Source: Flavobacterium branchiophilum NBRC 15030 = ATCC 35035 (GTDB lineage Bacteria; Bacteroidota; Bacteroidia; Flavobacteriales; Flavobacteriaceae). From it: a stretch of 64,000 nucleotides of DNA. The notes under the pieces were generated by a model. It was not told the DNA's origin. It saw only the letters and a list, made by a program, of their open reading frames with translations, and did not search any database. A program made the translations under genes and the position numbers. The stretch's first letter is position 1, and every line of letters begins with the position of its first letter. The DNA lies in the NCBI RefSeq assembly GCF_002217205.1, contig NZ_MUGT01000047.1, forward strand, positions 1 to 64,000. The letters run 5' to 3'. Below, piece by piece: positions 7,644-16,187 of this stretch.

Positions 7644-8918
7644 TTATATTAAGTTATTGATAAATTTGAATAATTCTTTATCTACATTTTTTGTTAATAT
7701 TTTCTTATTTTTCTTATTTAATATTGCCTTTAATTCGCTATAGCTATATTCTTCGTCTCCAAAAAAAGATTTTAACGCATTTTTATTTGTTTTTGATACG
7801 GCTTCACATGATAAATACCATTCTTTTATTTCTCTTATGGTTTTAGTTTTTGATATTTCTTCTTTATCTTCTGGTTCTATTTTTTGTTTCTTTAAACTTG
7901 TAATTGATAATTCTTTTGAATTATAATAAATATCTTTGAATTTTATAGTACCAAAAAACATTCCTACTAGATATAATGCAATTGTAGTCTCTTTTGGTGT
8001 GTTGTTGTGAAACTTCTTGATTATTTTTTTAATTATTTCATCTCTTAAATTAGAAGTATTTCTAAACAAATATCTGAATTTTTGATAATAGGCTATTATC
8101 AAAATATTATTTATTGAATTATCATTATCAACAAAATTTAGATCTTGATTTAATTTTTTTAATTTTTCGTTTTTACAATACTCAGTTAAAAAATTAGACC
8201 AAATTTTGTCGTCTTTTACACTTTGTAGGTATTTTGAAAAAGCTATTATTTCTTCTATATATTCGAATTTAGCAATGTCCTTATCTTTTATTAAATTACG
8301 GGTTCTAATATCCTCTTCCGTAATGTTAAATCTAGACATTGTAATTCCTCCTACATCATAGAGAAAACCAATATCGCTTATGGGATAAGGTTTAGACCTT
8401 TCATAAAAAACTAAACTATCCATTAATGTATCAAGTTCGGAATTTAAATCATCAGAATATTTAGCCAATGATATAAAAAAATCATTTTGATATGTGTCTA
8501 AAATATTAATTTTTGGAATATCAAATGATGCCAACAACCTGTTTGCTCCATTAATTGATAACTCATTATTTCTTTCATCAAATAATAATTTTGAAAATTT
8601 AGTGTCTATTGGATTAGAAATCTTAAATTCAGGTAATTTTTTTGATAAACTATTCTTTCCTTTTTCTGTCAGCGGTATAATATTTAATACTTCAATAAAT
8701 GATAATTTTAAAAAATGGTTATTTTCATCCAATAAATCATTTGAAATTTCTAAAAAGAAAACATCAAAATCCTCTTCAAAAAAACCTGTTTTTTCAAGTA
8801 ATTCTTTTCCATTTAACGTGTTGTTTAACGTGTCAATTACTAATTCTCTATTAATAAATTTATAACCAAACTTATAAAAATCTGTAAAATCAAAAATATT
8901 TGTTGTTATTAATTTCAT
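7644..8918 (-). CDS. Unknown protein of the Hsp70-helicase module
   Basis: I do not recognise this 424-residue protein. It is soluble-looking, rich in Lys, Asn, Ile and Phe, with no signal peptide or membrane segment. Its C-terminal third (about 330-424) is strongly charged and helical. It starts 12 nt after the SF1 helicase gene, which itself follows the Hsp70 gene by 2 nt, so the three are almost certainly one transcription unit. Composition is even more AT-rich than the housekeeping genes, in line with transfer. By position it is an accessory or effector subunit, but no catalytic motif can be named. Confidence 0.7.
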   Translation of the reverse strand: MKLITTNIFDFTDFYKFGYKFINRELVIDTLNNTLNGKELLEKTGFFEEDFDVFFLEISNDLLDENNHFLKLSFIEVLNIIPLTEKGKNSLSKKLPEFKISNPIDTKFSKLLFDERNNELSINGANRLLASFDIPKINILDTYQNDFFISLAKYSDDLNSELDTLMDSLVFYERSKPYPISDIGFLYDVGGITMSRFNITEEDIRTRNLIKDKDIAKFEYIEEIIAFSKYLQSVKDDKIWSNFLTEYCKNEKLKKLNQDLNFVDNDNSINNILIIAYYQKFRYLFRNTSNLRDEIIKKIIKKFHNNTPKETTIALYLVGMFFGTIKFKDIYYNSKELSITSLKKQKIEPEDKEEISKTKTIREIKEWYLSCEAVSKTNKNALKSFFGDEEYSYSELKAILNKKNKKILTKNVDKELFKFINNLI

Positions 8919-8930
8919 TTCATTACTTTT

Positions 8931-10109
8931 TTAGAATACTATTAACGGTTCGTCGTTGTCATTTTCTATACTTATTGGATTAGACAAACGGTTTATTTCA
9001 TCAGTTGCATTTAATTTATGGAAATTTGTTTCGGGAATTAGATTTAAATAATCGTGTTTTGTTTGTCCAGAGTAAGATAAGAATAATTGCTCTCTACTTC
9101 TTGTGAGGGCTACAAAAAATAAAGTTCTTGCTCGTGTTTCAAAATTACGCCAAATTTCTAATGATGGTGTCAAAAATGGGACAAAAACGGCTTTAAAATC
9201 TAATCCTTTAGCACTATGGTAAGTCATAATTGTCGCTAAAGAATATTTTGAAGCATCTTCAAAAGAACCAGCACCATTGCCTAAATATTGAAATTTTAAA
9301 CCATTCGTTTTTAAGTGGTCATTTATTTTGATATAATTCTCTTTGCAATTTACTTTATAATCATCAGGCATTAGAGGTTTGTTCTCTATGCTCAACAATG
9401 TTTGAATAAAATCAAAAATATAAACATGCTTAGGAATTAAAATTGATGGAGCATATCCAGATTTAGCATACTCTTTTGCGTTTAATAATATATACTTACA
9501 TTCTTCTAAATATGAATTTGCTTTTATTAACCTTGGTGGAAGTTCCACCAAACGACCTAATGCCGCTGAATTAAAACCATCTCTGTCAGTACAAAAAAAC
9601 TGTGCAACTTGCCTTATCCTTCTACTAATTCTGTGTATTATCTCTAAAGAAACGGATTTGCTTGATAAAATAGAAGCTATTTCATCGGTGTTACAAACAT
9701 TATCATAAATAGATTGATTTACATCACCAGCTACAATAATTCTATTCCCATTAGACTTAATTTTTCTTATTGTACTTTCTCTCAAGTCTTGAACCTCATC
9801 TACTAAAACTAAATCCCAAATATCATGCATTCCTATAAATTGATGATAGGTAACAACTTTAATATCTTTATATTCATTAGGAATACCTGCTTTAATCATA
9901 TCAACTAAAGCTAAAGTATATAAGACTATAATAATTTTTGCTTTTGGATTTTTTTCTTTTTCCTTTAACAAACAATGTATTAATAATACTGATTTTCCAC
10001 TCCCAGCATAACCTTTTATCCAAAAATTATCTAATTTATTGTTCTCAACATTTTGTAAAAAAGCGAGTTGCTCTTTATCGAGTTGAGTTTTGGTGATGAA
10101 CCATGCCAT
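8931..10109 (-). CDS. UvrD/Rep-like SF1 helicase
   Basis: This compact 392-residue superfamily 1 helicase is likely to translocate on single-stranded nucleic acid. Motifs in order: Walker A GYAGSGKS (33-40), Walker B LVLVDEVQDL (100-109), motif III AGDVNQSIY, motif IV region HRISRRIRQVA, motif V TYHSAKGLDF and motif VI VALTRSREQLF. UvrD and Rep are near 700 residues; here the 1B and 2B insertions are mostly missing, giving a minimal motor. It sits 2 nt from the Hsp70 gene stop and 12 nt from the next gene. Such small SF1 enzymes are common in defence loci. Confidence 0.88.
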   Translation of the reverse strand: MAWFITKTQLDKEQLAFLQNVENNKLDNFWIKGYAGSGKSVLLIHCLLKEKEKNPKAKIIIVLYTLALVDMIKAGIPNEYKDIKVVTYHQFIGMHDIWDLVLVDEVQDLRESTIRKIKSNGNRIIVAGDVNQSIYDNVCNTDEIASILSSKSVSLEIIHRISRRIRQVAQFFCTDRDGFNSAALGRLVELPPRLIKANSYLEECKYILLNAKEYAKSGYAPSILIPKHVYIFDFIQTLLSIENKPLMPDDYKVNCKENYIKINDHLKTNGLKFQYLGNGAGSFEDASKYSLATIMTYHSAKGLDFKAVFVPFLTPSLEIWRNFETRARTLFFVALTRSREQLFLSYSGQTKHDYLNLIPETNFHKLNATDEINRLSNPISIENDNDEPLIVF

Positions 10110-10111
10110 AA

Positions 10112-12544
10112 TTATTCATTTATTTCGGGTAAGTAAATTTTGTTGTCTGAGGCAAGATTATCCTCGTTATACCATTGAACAGAGTTTTCTTGTTTGATTT
10201 TATCAAAATCTAATTTTACTTTTTCTGAAATTTCAAACTTTCCTAGTAAACTAGCAACCTTTACTAATCTCATATAATTGTTTTTATTCAAAATATTAAT
10301 TTTGTATTCATTATACCATTTGTCAAAAGCGTTTTGTAAAAGCAAATTAGCTTTTTCTTTATCTCTATTTAATAGATACTCACCATAACTCAAAAAAGCA
10401 GCATCTAATTTACGATCAACGGCGATTTCCATTAATTCTTCATATTTTTTAAAATCACCATTATTTTCTTTTATAAGTGCAAGATTGTAAGCGTTTGTAC
10501 CGTTTGGATTTTTCTCAAAAGCAATTTTAGCCCATTTATCAGATTGATTTTTCATATTTGCCTTATCATAGTGAAAGCAAATTGAAGTTTCGTATCTATT
10601 AATTGGGTCTAAAGATTGAACTGTTTCAAAAGTTTCAGCAGCCTTTTGGTGTTTATTAACCTTTACATAATAATTTGCTAATTCTTTTAGGAGATTTACT
10701 GGAGGCCTTCCTCCATTATTTTTTGATGCTTCATTCAGGCTTTTTAATATTTTCTTTTCTGCAATTTGTTCCGTAGTTAATGCTGTATTTGAAAAAGGAT
10801 TCAAAGGTTCAACTTTTATTTCTATATCTTTGATATAGGCACGGAAATGGATCAATTTATCATGTGAAATTTCACAATGTATTTGTATTTCATCTTCTTT
10901 GTTAAATCCTTCGGGTGTCTCAATTGTTATTATTGATAAAATTTTTTCTTTACTACTAACACAAATTGGAATTTCTATTTTAGTTTGTTTGTCTTTTCTT
11001 GGGAATAATCCATTAACGCTTATATCTTTATATGGAATTTCAGTACCATCTTTAACTAAGATTCTGGAGGTATTATTTTCTAAAATAATGAGTATTGGTT
11101 CGCTAATAATAGGCTTTATCATATCAACATTTAATCCATTTTGCAAAAATGAATTAACAGCAGCGCCAGTTGAAACATGAGATTGCAAATCTCTAGGAAT
11201 TTCAATCTCAGATTGTGTAAAATATTTGTATAAAGATGTTTGAATATATGGATTATAGGAGCTTCCACCAATCAATAAAACTAAATCAATATCTTCATTT
11301 TCAATATTTCCTTTTTTTAGTGCTGAATTAATAACTGAATAAATGCTTTTTAATTCAGGAGTGTCATTACTATTTAATTCTGAACTAGTATTTGTAAACT
11401 TATCTATTATATCATTAAATTCATTAAATGAAAGCGAAGGATTTTCAAATAAAAGTCTATATTTTGGTAGTAATATTTGAAATGATTGTTCAAGTACAAT
11501 ATTTTTGTTTGAAGATGCGATTGACGGAAGTTCACGCCCCACTAAATTACTTGCAACAGTTTTACAAATTTTAATTTTTAAATTTTCTGCAATAGGTTGC
11601 AATTTTGGAAGAATAATTTTATTGTATTCGGGTGTTTTTATATCATCAGCTTCTAATCCGTTTTGATTAAGAAGTTGTGGAAAAAGAATTTCCTTTACAA
11701 TTTGCTTATCTATGTCGTCACCTCCAAGTTGTTCAAATTTTGAAATTGCAACATTTTTTGAATATAATTTTCCGTTTTTCCTACCGATTTCCAATATAGA
11801 TATGTCGCATGTACCTGCTCCAAAATCAAAAACTAAAATATGTAATGGACTATCAATCGGTATGTTGTAATTTCCTAAATTATTTGAATTCACTTCTATT
11901 AAATAACTTAAAAATGCTGCATTTGGCTCATCAATGAATAAGCTGTCCTGAAAAGGTATATTTGCAAAATCTAAAGCTTCTTTCAAGTCTTTCCTTTGGT
12001 TTGCTTCAAAAGATGCTGGAATACTAATTGAATAATAAGAAGCAAAAGGTAACTCGTTAGTTTTTATAAAATTGTCAATTTCATTTTTTAAATATTTAAA
12101 AAAAACCTTTGTTGCATCAAGAGGATTTTCTATTGAAGCACTATTATGTTCTTTAGTTAATTCAGATGAAAAATAAACAGGGCCGTTGTCCACTCCTAAT
12201 TTCATTTTAAATGAATACCATAAATTACGTCCATAAGTCAATTTGCTTTTTAGCTGTTTTGCTGTTTTACCAATAAATAATTTATTTTCAAACCAAGCAA
12301 TACAAGATGGAACTATATGATTTTCAGTATAACTGCCATCGTGATTTAGCTGTTTAATGGGCATAACATCTGTTATGATTGGTTGTAAATCTTTACCGAA
12401 AACTGTATAACTAACGACTGTAGTTGATGTACCGAAATCAATACCAATAAAAGTACTATTTCTTAATTTATCTTGAACTATTTCTTGGTTTGAAATAGAT
12501 GGTATTAGATTATGTAGGGTTAATTCATTATTCATTTTCCTCAA
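10112..12544 (-). CDS. Hsp70-like ATPase with C-terminal TPR region
   Basis: The first 450 residues of this 810-residue protein are an actin/Hsp70-type ATPase: phosphate-1 FIGIDFGTSTT (32-42), ISIPASFEANQRKDL, IDEPNAAFLSYL, phosphate-2 LVFDFGAGTCDIS and adenosine LLIGGSSYNPYIQ. A shorter beta-rich region follows in place of the normal substrate-binding domain. Residues from about 620 on look like tetratricopeptide repeats (YVKVNKHQKAAETFETV, KANLLLQNAFDKW). This is not the housekeeping DnaK, which lacks TPRs. It leads a tightly packed three-gene set with the SF1 helicase and an unknown protein, suggesting ATP-driven recognition or assembly. Confidence 0.88.
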   Translation of the reverse strand: MRKMNNELTLHNLIPSISNQEIVQDKLRNSTFIGIDFGTSTTVVSYTVFGKDLQPIITDVMPIKQLNHDGSYTENHIVPSCIAWFENKLFIGKTAKQLKSKLTYGRNLWYSFKMKLGVDNGPVYFSSELTKEHNSASIENPLDATKVFFKYLKNEIDNFIKTNELPFASYYSISIPASFEANQRKDLKEALDFANIPFQDSLFIDEPNAAFLSYLIEVNSNNLGNYNIPIDSPLHILVFDFGAGTCDISILEIGRKNGKLYSKNVAISKFEQLGGDDIDKQIVKEILFPQLLNQNGLEADDIKTPEYNKIILPKLQPIAENLKIKICKTVASNLVGRELPSIASSNKNIVLEQSFQILLPKYRLLFENPSLSFNEFNDIIDKFTNTSSELNSNDTPELKSIYSVINSALKKGNIENEDIDLVLLIGGSSYNPYIQTSLYKYFTQSEIEIPRDLQSHVSTGAAVNSFLQNGLNVDMIKPIISEPILIILENNTSRILVKDGTEIPYKDISVNGLFPRKDKQTKIEIPICVSSKEKILSIITIETPEGFNKEDEIQIHCEISHDKLIHFRAYIKDIEIKVEPLNPFSNTALTTEQIAEKKILKSLNEASKNNGGRPPVNLLKELANYYVKVNKHQKAAETFETVQSLDPINRYETSICFHYDKANMKNQSDKWAKIAFEKNPNGTNAYNLALIKENNGDFKKYEELMEIAVDRKLDAAFLSYGEYLLNRDKEKANLLLQNAFDKWYNEYKINILNKNNYMRLVKVASLLGKFEISEKVKLDFDKIKQENSVQWYNEDNLASDNKIYLPEINE

Positions 12545-12729
12545 TTCGTTAAAGTTTTTCTTTTTTAATTAATTTTTATCTACCAATAAAAACATATCGC
12601 ACCCAAATCAACCCCAAAACATTTTGATTGTTTCAATAATTCATTTGATTTCTGAAAAGGGTATATAATATTAGCCATAGTTTCTCAATTTCTTGCAAAA
12701 ATAGTTAAATTTTATATGGGTTGGGTGGG
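12545..12729. other. Gap between receiver gene and Hsp70 gene; possible promoter and 32-codon ORF
   Basis: On the minus strand, TATTTTTG (12703-12696) matches the Bacteroidota -7 box, but no TTG lies at the right distance. An ATG at 12678 opens a 32-codon frame ending at 12580 (starts MANIIYPFQKSNE). It has no recognisable family. The gap may separate two transcription units of the island. Confidence 0.35.
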
Positions 12730-14391
12730 TTAGTTGATTTTTGTTACAAGCAGTTCAATAAAGTTAAAAAGCTCTATAAAACCATCTTTTGTATAAATCT
12801 TACCATCGGGTGTGACGGGTTTCCCGTCTTTATAGGTTGGTTTTGGGTGGATGAAATAATTTCTTCTAGCAATGACGCTATTCACTGTCAAAAGAATTTC
12901 ATTTGTCTGTTCTATTTCTAATTTTTGTATGGCAATTCCAAGAATTTTATTTGCTTCGGATCTATATTTTTCATCTGTATCATCAAAATCAATTGCATGA
13001 TCTATTTTCCTCCATTTCTTTATCTTTTCACCATCAATGCACCAGTTTTTTTCTTCGTCTTCTTTGGCATATTCTTTATTTATAATTTCAATTATCATAT
13101 AAAGGGTAACATAAGCATAAGCAAATTGTTTTTCTGTTTTGGCGTAATCATGCATTTCAATAGCTTGATTTAACAAAACCAAAATTTCTTCTATAAAATC
13201 TCCATTTTGCTCTGTTTTTTTAATAGTCAAGATAGAAATAAGATTGTCTATTCTTGAATAAATGGTTTTCAAATAGGAACGGTTAAAACTAAATGCCACA
13301 TTTTTTTTGAAGGATTGATAATTGTTTTGTGAGATTTCTTTTGAAAATAAATATTCAGGTGATTCTTTTACATAAAACGCATCGGCGCCAAAATCCAATA
13401 ATGGCTTTATGTTCCAAACTTTATTTGATGCTGTAAATACAATGATTTGATTGCCTTTGTTTTGTTTTTTTATTTTTGAAATAACATCATATCCAGAAAA
13501 TTTCTCTATTGGTAAATTATCATCTTCATCAACTCCATTTAACCTTAAATCAATTAGAAATAAATCAATTTCTTCCTCAAAAATCATTTTTTTTGAGGCT
13601 TCAGATAAATCTTCAAAAGACTTTATTTTTTCATTAATAACCTTAAAATCAGCGTTTTTAAATAATTTTCCTAAAACTAAACCCCATCCTTTTTCGGCTT
13701 CGTCGTCTATCAAAACAATTTTTTTGTCATTGGATTCAATTAAATCGGCTTTTTCTACATTAATATACCCTTTGATGTGTGATTTTTTGTTTAATGTTTC
13801 CAAATCAAATTGAAGCGCTTGTATATATTTGAAATACAGTTTGTGAAACATCTGTTTTAAGTTTTCGTTGCTTTTCAAAACTTCGGTATGTGCTGCTTTA
13901 TCGAGAGAAAACGCACCCCATTCATTTGCAATAGAATGTTTGCCAATGCTTTCGTCGGGTCGAATAGCAATTTTATTTAAAAATGAATTTTTATAGGAAC
14001 TTTCGTTTAAAACTTCCACATGTTGCACATCATGCTTTACTAATTTTAGCTCTGTAAAATAAATACTGCCCGTAGCAATAATTTGATACCAAATATCACT
14101 TAATTTGATGATACTCTCTAAACTTTGAGTTGTGAGAAATACAATGGGTATAAGAGTTTTTTCTTTAAGTTCGGCTAACGACAATCGAATATGAAGAGAA
14201 AGTTTCAAACTTTGAATTAGGTTTTTATTCAGATCGAAAACAATTACGTGAATGTCGTTATTTGCAAAAATACTAGTGATGTAGTTGTGATATTCTGTGT
14301 CGTTTTCATGCAAAATTGGTAAATCTAAGTTTTTAAAACCTAAATAATTTACTTGTTCTTGGCTAAAGCCAACCGTATATATTTTTTCCAT
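12730..14391 (-). CDS. Receiver-domain protein with novel C-terminal domain
   Basis: This 553-residue protein has a complete response-regulator receiver in its middle: IVLIDD (Asp229/230), phospho-acceptor LFLIDLRLNG (Asp281), VFTAS (Thr320) and AFYVKE (Lys342). All residues for phosphotransfer are present. Residues 1-120 look like a second, degenerate receiver (VFDLN, VFLTT). Residues 350-553 are helical, match no output domain I know, and hold charged segments such as IEIINKEYAKEDEEKNW and VIARRNYFIHPKP (the R-x3-6-H could be a HEPN-like site, speculative). It overlaps the preceding gene by 29 bp, so the two are translated together. Probable role: the output part of a phospho-signalling defence module. 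Confidence 0.8.
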   Translation of the reverse strand: MEKIYTVGFSQEQVNYLGFKNLDLPILHENDTEYHNYITSIFANNDIHVIVFDLNKNLIQSLKLSLHIRLSLAELKEKTLIPIVFLTTQSLESIIKLSDIWYQIIATGSIYFTELKLVKHDVQHVEVLNESSYKNSFLNKIAIRPDESIGKHSIANEWGAFSLDKAAHTEVLKSNENLKQMFHKLYFKYIQALQFDLETLNKKSHIKGYINVEKADLIESNDKKIVLIDDEAEKGWGLVLGKLFKNADFKVINEKIKSFEDLSEASKKMIFEEEIDLFLIDLRLNGVDEDDNLPIEKFSGYDVISKIKKQNKGNQIIVFTASNKVWNIKPLLDFGADAFYVKESPEYLFSKEISQNNYQSFKKNVAFSFNRSYLKTIYSRIDNLISILTIKKTEQNGDFIEEILVLLNQAIEMHDYAKTEKQFAYAYVTLYMIIEIINKEYAKEDEEKNWCIDGEKIKKWRKIDHAIDFDDTDEKYRSEANKILGIAIQKLEIEQTNEILLTVNSVIARRNYFIHPKPTYKDGKPVTPDGKIYTKDGFIELFNFIELLVTKIN

Positions 14392-15061
14392 ATTTTGTAA
14401 AGCTGTTATTTATAGTGTTTAAATTGTCAATAAATTTCAAAACCGTAATCGGATTGTCTTCTAATTCCTCCAGCAATTCATCAAAGCTAATTGAAATAGA
14501 AGCCATTTCTATAATTTCCTTAAAGGCAGTAAGATTAATGTCTCTTAATTTCAAAATCTCATTTTGGTCTTTGAATTGTAGCATTTCAATTAATAGATTT
14601 GATTTTCTTACTATTTTAATGGATTTATAATGCTTTCCATTCAATAGTATTTCAAATTCAAATTCTTTATTTTCTCTGTAATGAATCAAAAAATCATATA
14701 AATTAGAATAAAACAATGATTTTTTTAAATCAATTCGTTTGTTGCTAATTGGTTCTAAATTTGGTTTGGTGTTTCCTTCACTAAAGGTTACCAAAGGTAT
14801 TTTATCGCCGTTTTCACAAATAGTTTCCATAATTTTTATTACGTTACTTTTGGATCCATCAATAAATTCACCATTAAGCACATCAGCAGTTGTTGCATGA
14901 ATTAATATACAACTTGCTTCATTTAAAAAACTTAAATCTTGGTTTTTTTCTAGCTTATCAATATATATCAGAATATCTGAAAACGTATTGTTTTTGATAT
15001 AATGTATTCCATAATTATTTACGTGTTGGTTGTGTCTGTTATCGTCAATTAAATAAATCAT
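14363..15061 (-). CDS. Degenerate receiver-like protein
   Basis: This 232-residue protein starts MIYLIDDNRHNQ, like a receiver domain with its acidic pair at Asp6/7. The expected phospho-acceptor strand reads CILIHATT with His55 in place of Asp, and PLVTFSEG takes the position of the conserved Thr/Ser strand. The C-terminal half (about 130-232) is helical and acidic. It therefore looks like a receiver that cannot be phosphorylated normally, possibly a decoy or scaffold. It lies 1 nt after the 15063-16163 gene and overlaps the full receiver gene by 29 bp. The assignment is by pattern only. Confidence 0.6.
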   Translation of the reverse strand: MIYLIDDNRHNQHVNNYGIHYIKNNTFSDILIYIDKLEKNQDLSFLNEASCILIHATTADVLNGEFIDGSKSNVIKIMETICENGDKIPLVTFSEGNTKPNLEPISNKRIDLKKSLFYSNLYDFLIHYRENKEFEFEILLNGKHYKSIKIVRKSNLLIEMLQFKDQNEILKLRDINLTAFKEIIEMASISISFDELLEELEDNPITVLKFIDNLNTINNSFTKYGKNIYGWL

Positions 15062-15062
15062 T

Positions 15063-16163
15063 TTAATCTGAAGTTTTATAATAAAAAGTTAAAGTATGTA
15101 TCGTTCCAATACTATTTTCGGTTGCTAGTTTTTCAAATTCGGGTTCATCATTCCCACTTAAAAGATTAATTTTAAAGCAACCATTCTCAAATTTAGTCTC
15201 TATCGACCAATCGCAATATCCAAAAAGTTTTTTTCTTATGCTCCCAATTGTGCCTTTTTCAGTTTTCCATTCTGGAAGTAATTGGTTAAAATCTTTAGAA
15301 GGAAAGGAATTATAGTGGGTTATAATTAGATTTATTTCATAATAGTTACCTACTAATTTCCCTTTAAAAGTCATGTCAAATTTATTAATAGGCAGTATTT
15401 TTCCTTTATCTCGAATGATTTCAAAAATACTCTTTAAGGCTAATTTGAATTCTTTTGTGTTGGTATAAAAATCAGCATTCTCTAATCTTTTCAATGTGTA
15501 TTCAATTTTTGAATCTAAAAATACGTTTTCAATAATTTCTTCCACATCCATTTTCAAATCAGGAGATTGTATTCTTGTTAAGTTTCTAAATTCATCAATC
15601 ACTTTAATGAATTCAGGATTTCTAAATGGTGATAATTTATATTCTTTTGACCAATTTTTCCATTTATTACATGAAAACCCTTCGTTCATACCGTTTCCCC
15701 AATTTGGATTTTCATTAAATGAAAATTCATTTACAATGCTATACAAATAAGATGGTATTTTTAGTTTTTTAGTTTCTCTCTCAAAAACTTTCTTTGTGTT
15801 TTCTAAAAATAGTTCTATATCGAAATCCTTTTGTTGGTCAAAATCATGTGTAAGATATTTTAGTCCATTTGGATTGTTAAATAAATACATGAAATTGGCA
15901 ACATCTTTTGGTTTGTGTTTTTTCACAACTATTTTTTTTTCAACTTTCTTCGCTCCCCCCAATACTTCACCCAAACCGCTCTTCTTCTCCAACCCCTCCA
16001 CTTTTTCATTGATGTTTTTCAACTGCTTGTCTAAGGTTTTTATTAATTCCGAATCGGTTTTCATAAAGTTGCTTGAAAGCTGAAAAACCCGCTCTTTTTG
16101 GGCGATTGTTAATTTTTTATCGGCTAATAAATGATGGACTAAATCAAATGAATCTTGTATCAT
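15063..16163 (-). CDS. Coiled-coil protein with possible degenerate GHKL ATPase fold
   Basis: I do not firmly recognise this 366-residue protein. The N-terminus (1-70) contains a coiled coil (TDSELIKTLDKQLKNINEKV) followed by a lysine-rich linker. The last 110 residues follow the order of a histidine-kinase ATPase domain: strands around GNYYEINLIITH, then KGTIGSIRKKLFG, a strand pair, and the closing GTIHTLTFYYKT. The canonical N, G1 and G2 boxes are missing. If correct, it would be a sensor or kinase-like partner of the two receiver proteins behind it. It starts 24 nt after the retron 2 RT, so it belongs to the retron 2 transcript. Confidence 0.55.
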   Translation of the reverse strand: MIQDSFDLVHHLLADKKLTIAQKERVFQLSSNFMKTDSELIKTLDKQLKNINEKVEGLEKKSGLGEVLGGAKKVEKKIVVKKHKPKDVANFMYLFNNPNGLKYLTHDFDQQKDFDIELFLENTKKVFERETKKLKIPSYLYSIVNEFSFNENPNWGNGMNEGFSCNKWKNWSKEYKLSPFRNPEFIKVIDEFRNLTRIQSPDLKMDVEEIIENVFLDSKIEYTLKRLENADFYTNTKEFKLALKSIFEIIRDKGKILPINKFDMTFKGKLVGNYYEINLIITHYNSFPSKDFNQLLPEWKTEKGTIGSIRKKLFGYCDWSIETKFENGCFKINLLSGNDEPEFEKLATENSIGTIHTLTFYYKTSD

Positions 16164-16187
16164 TTTATAAGATTTTATTATTTATAT

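Noticed and set aside
8494-8865. Plus-strand frame of 123 codons
   Set aside because: Low-complexity Ser/Asn/Phe product antisense to the unknown 424-residue gene; a shadow of AT-rich coding sequence.
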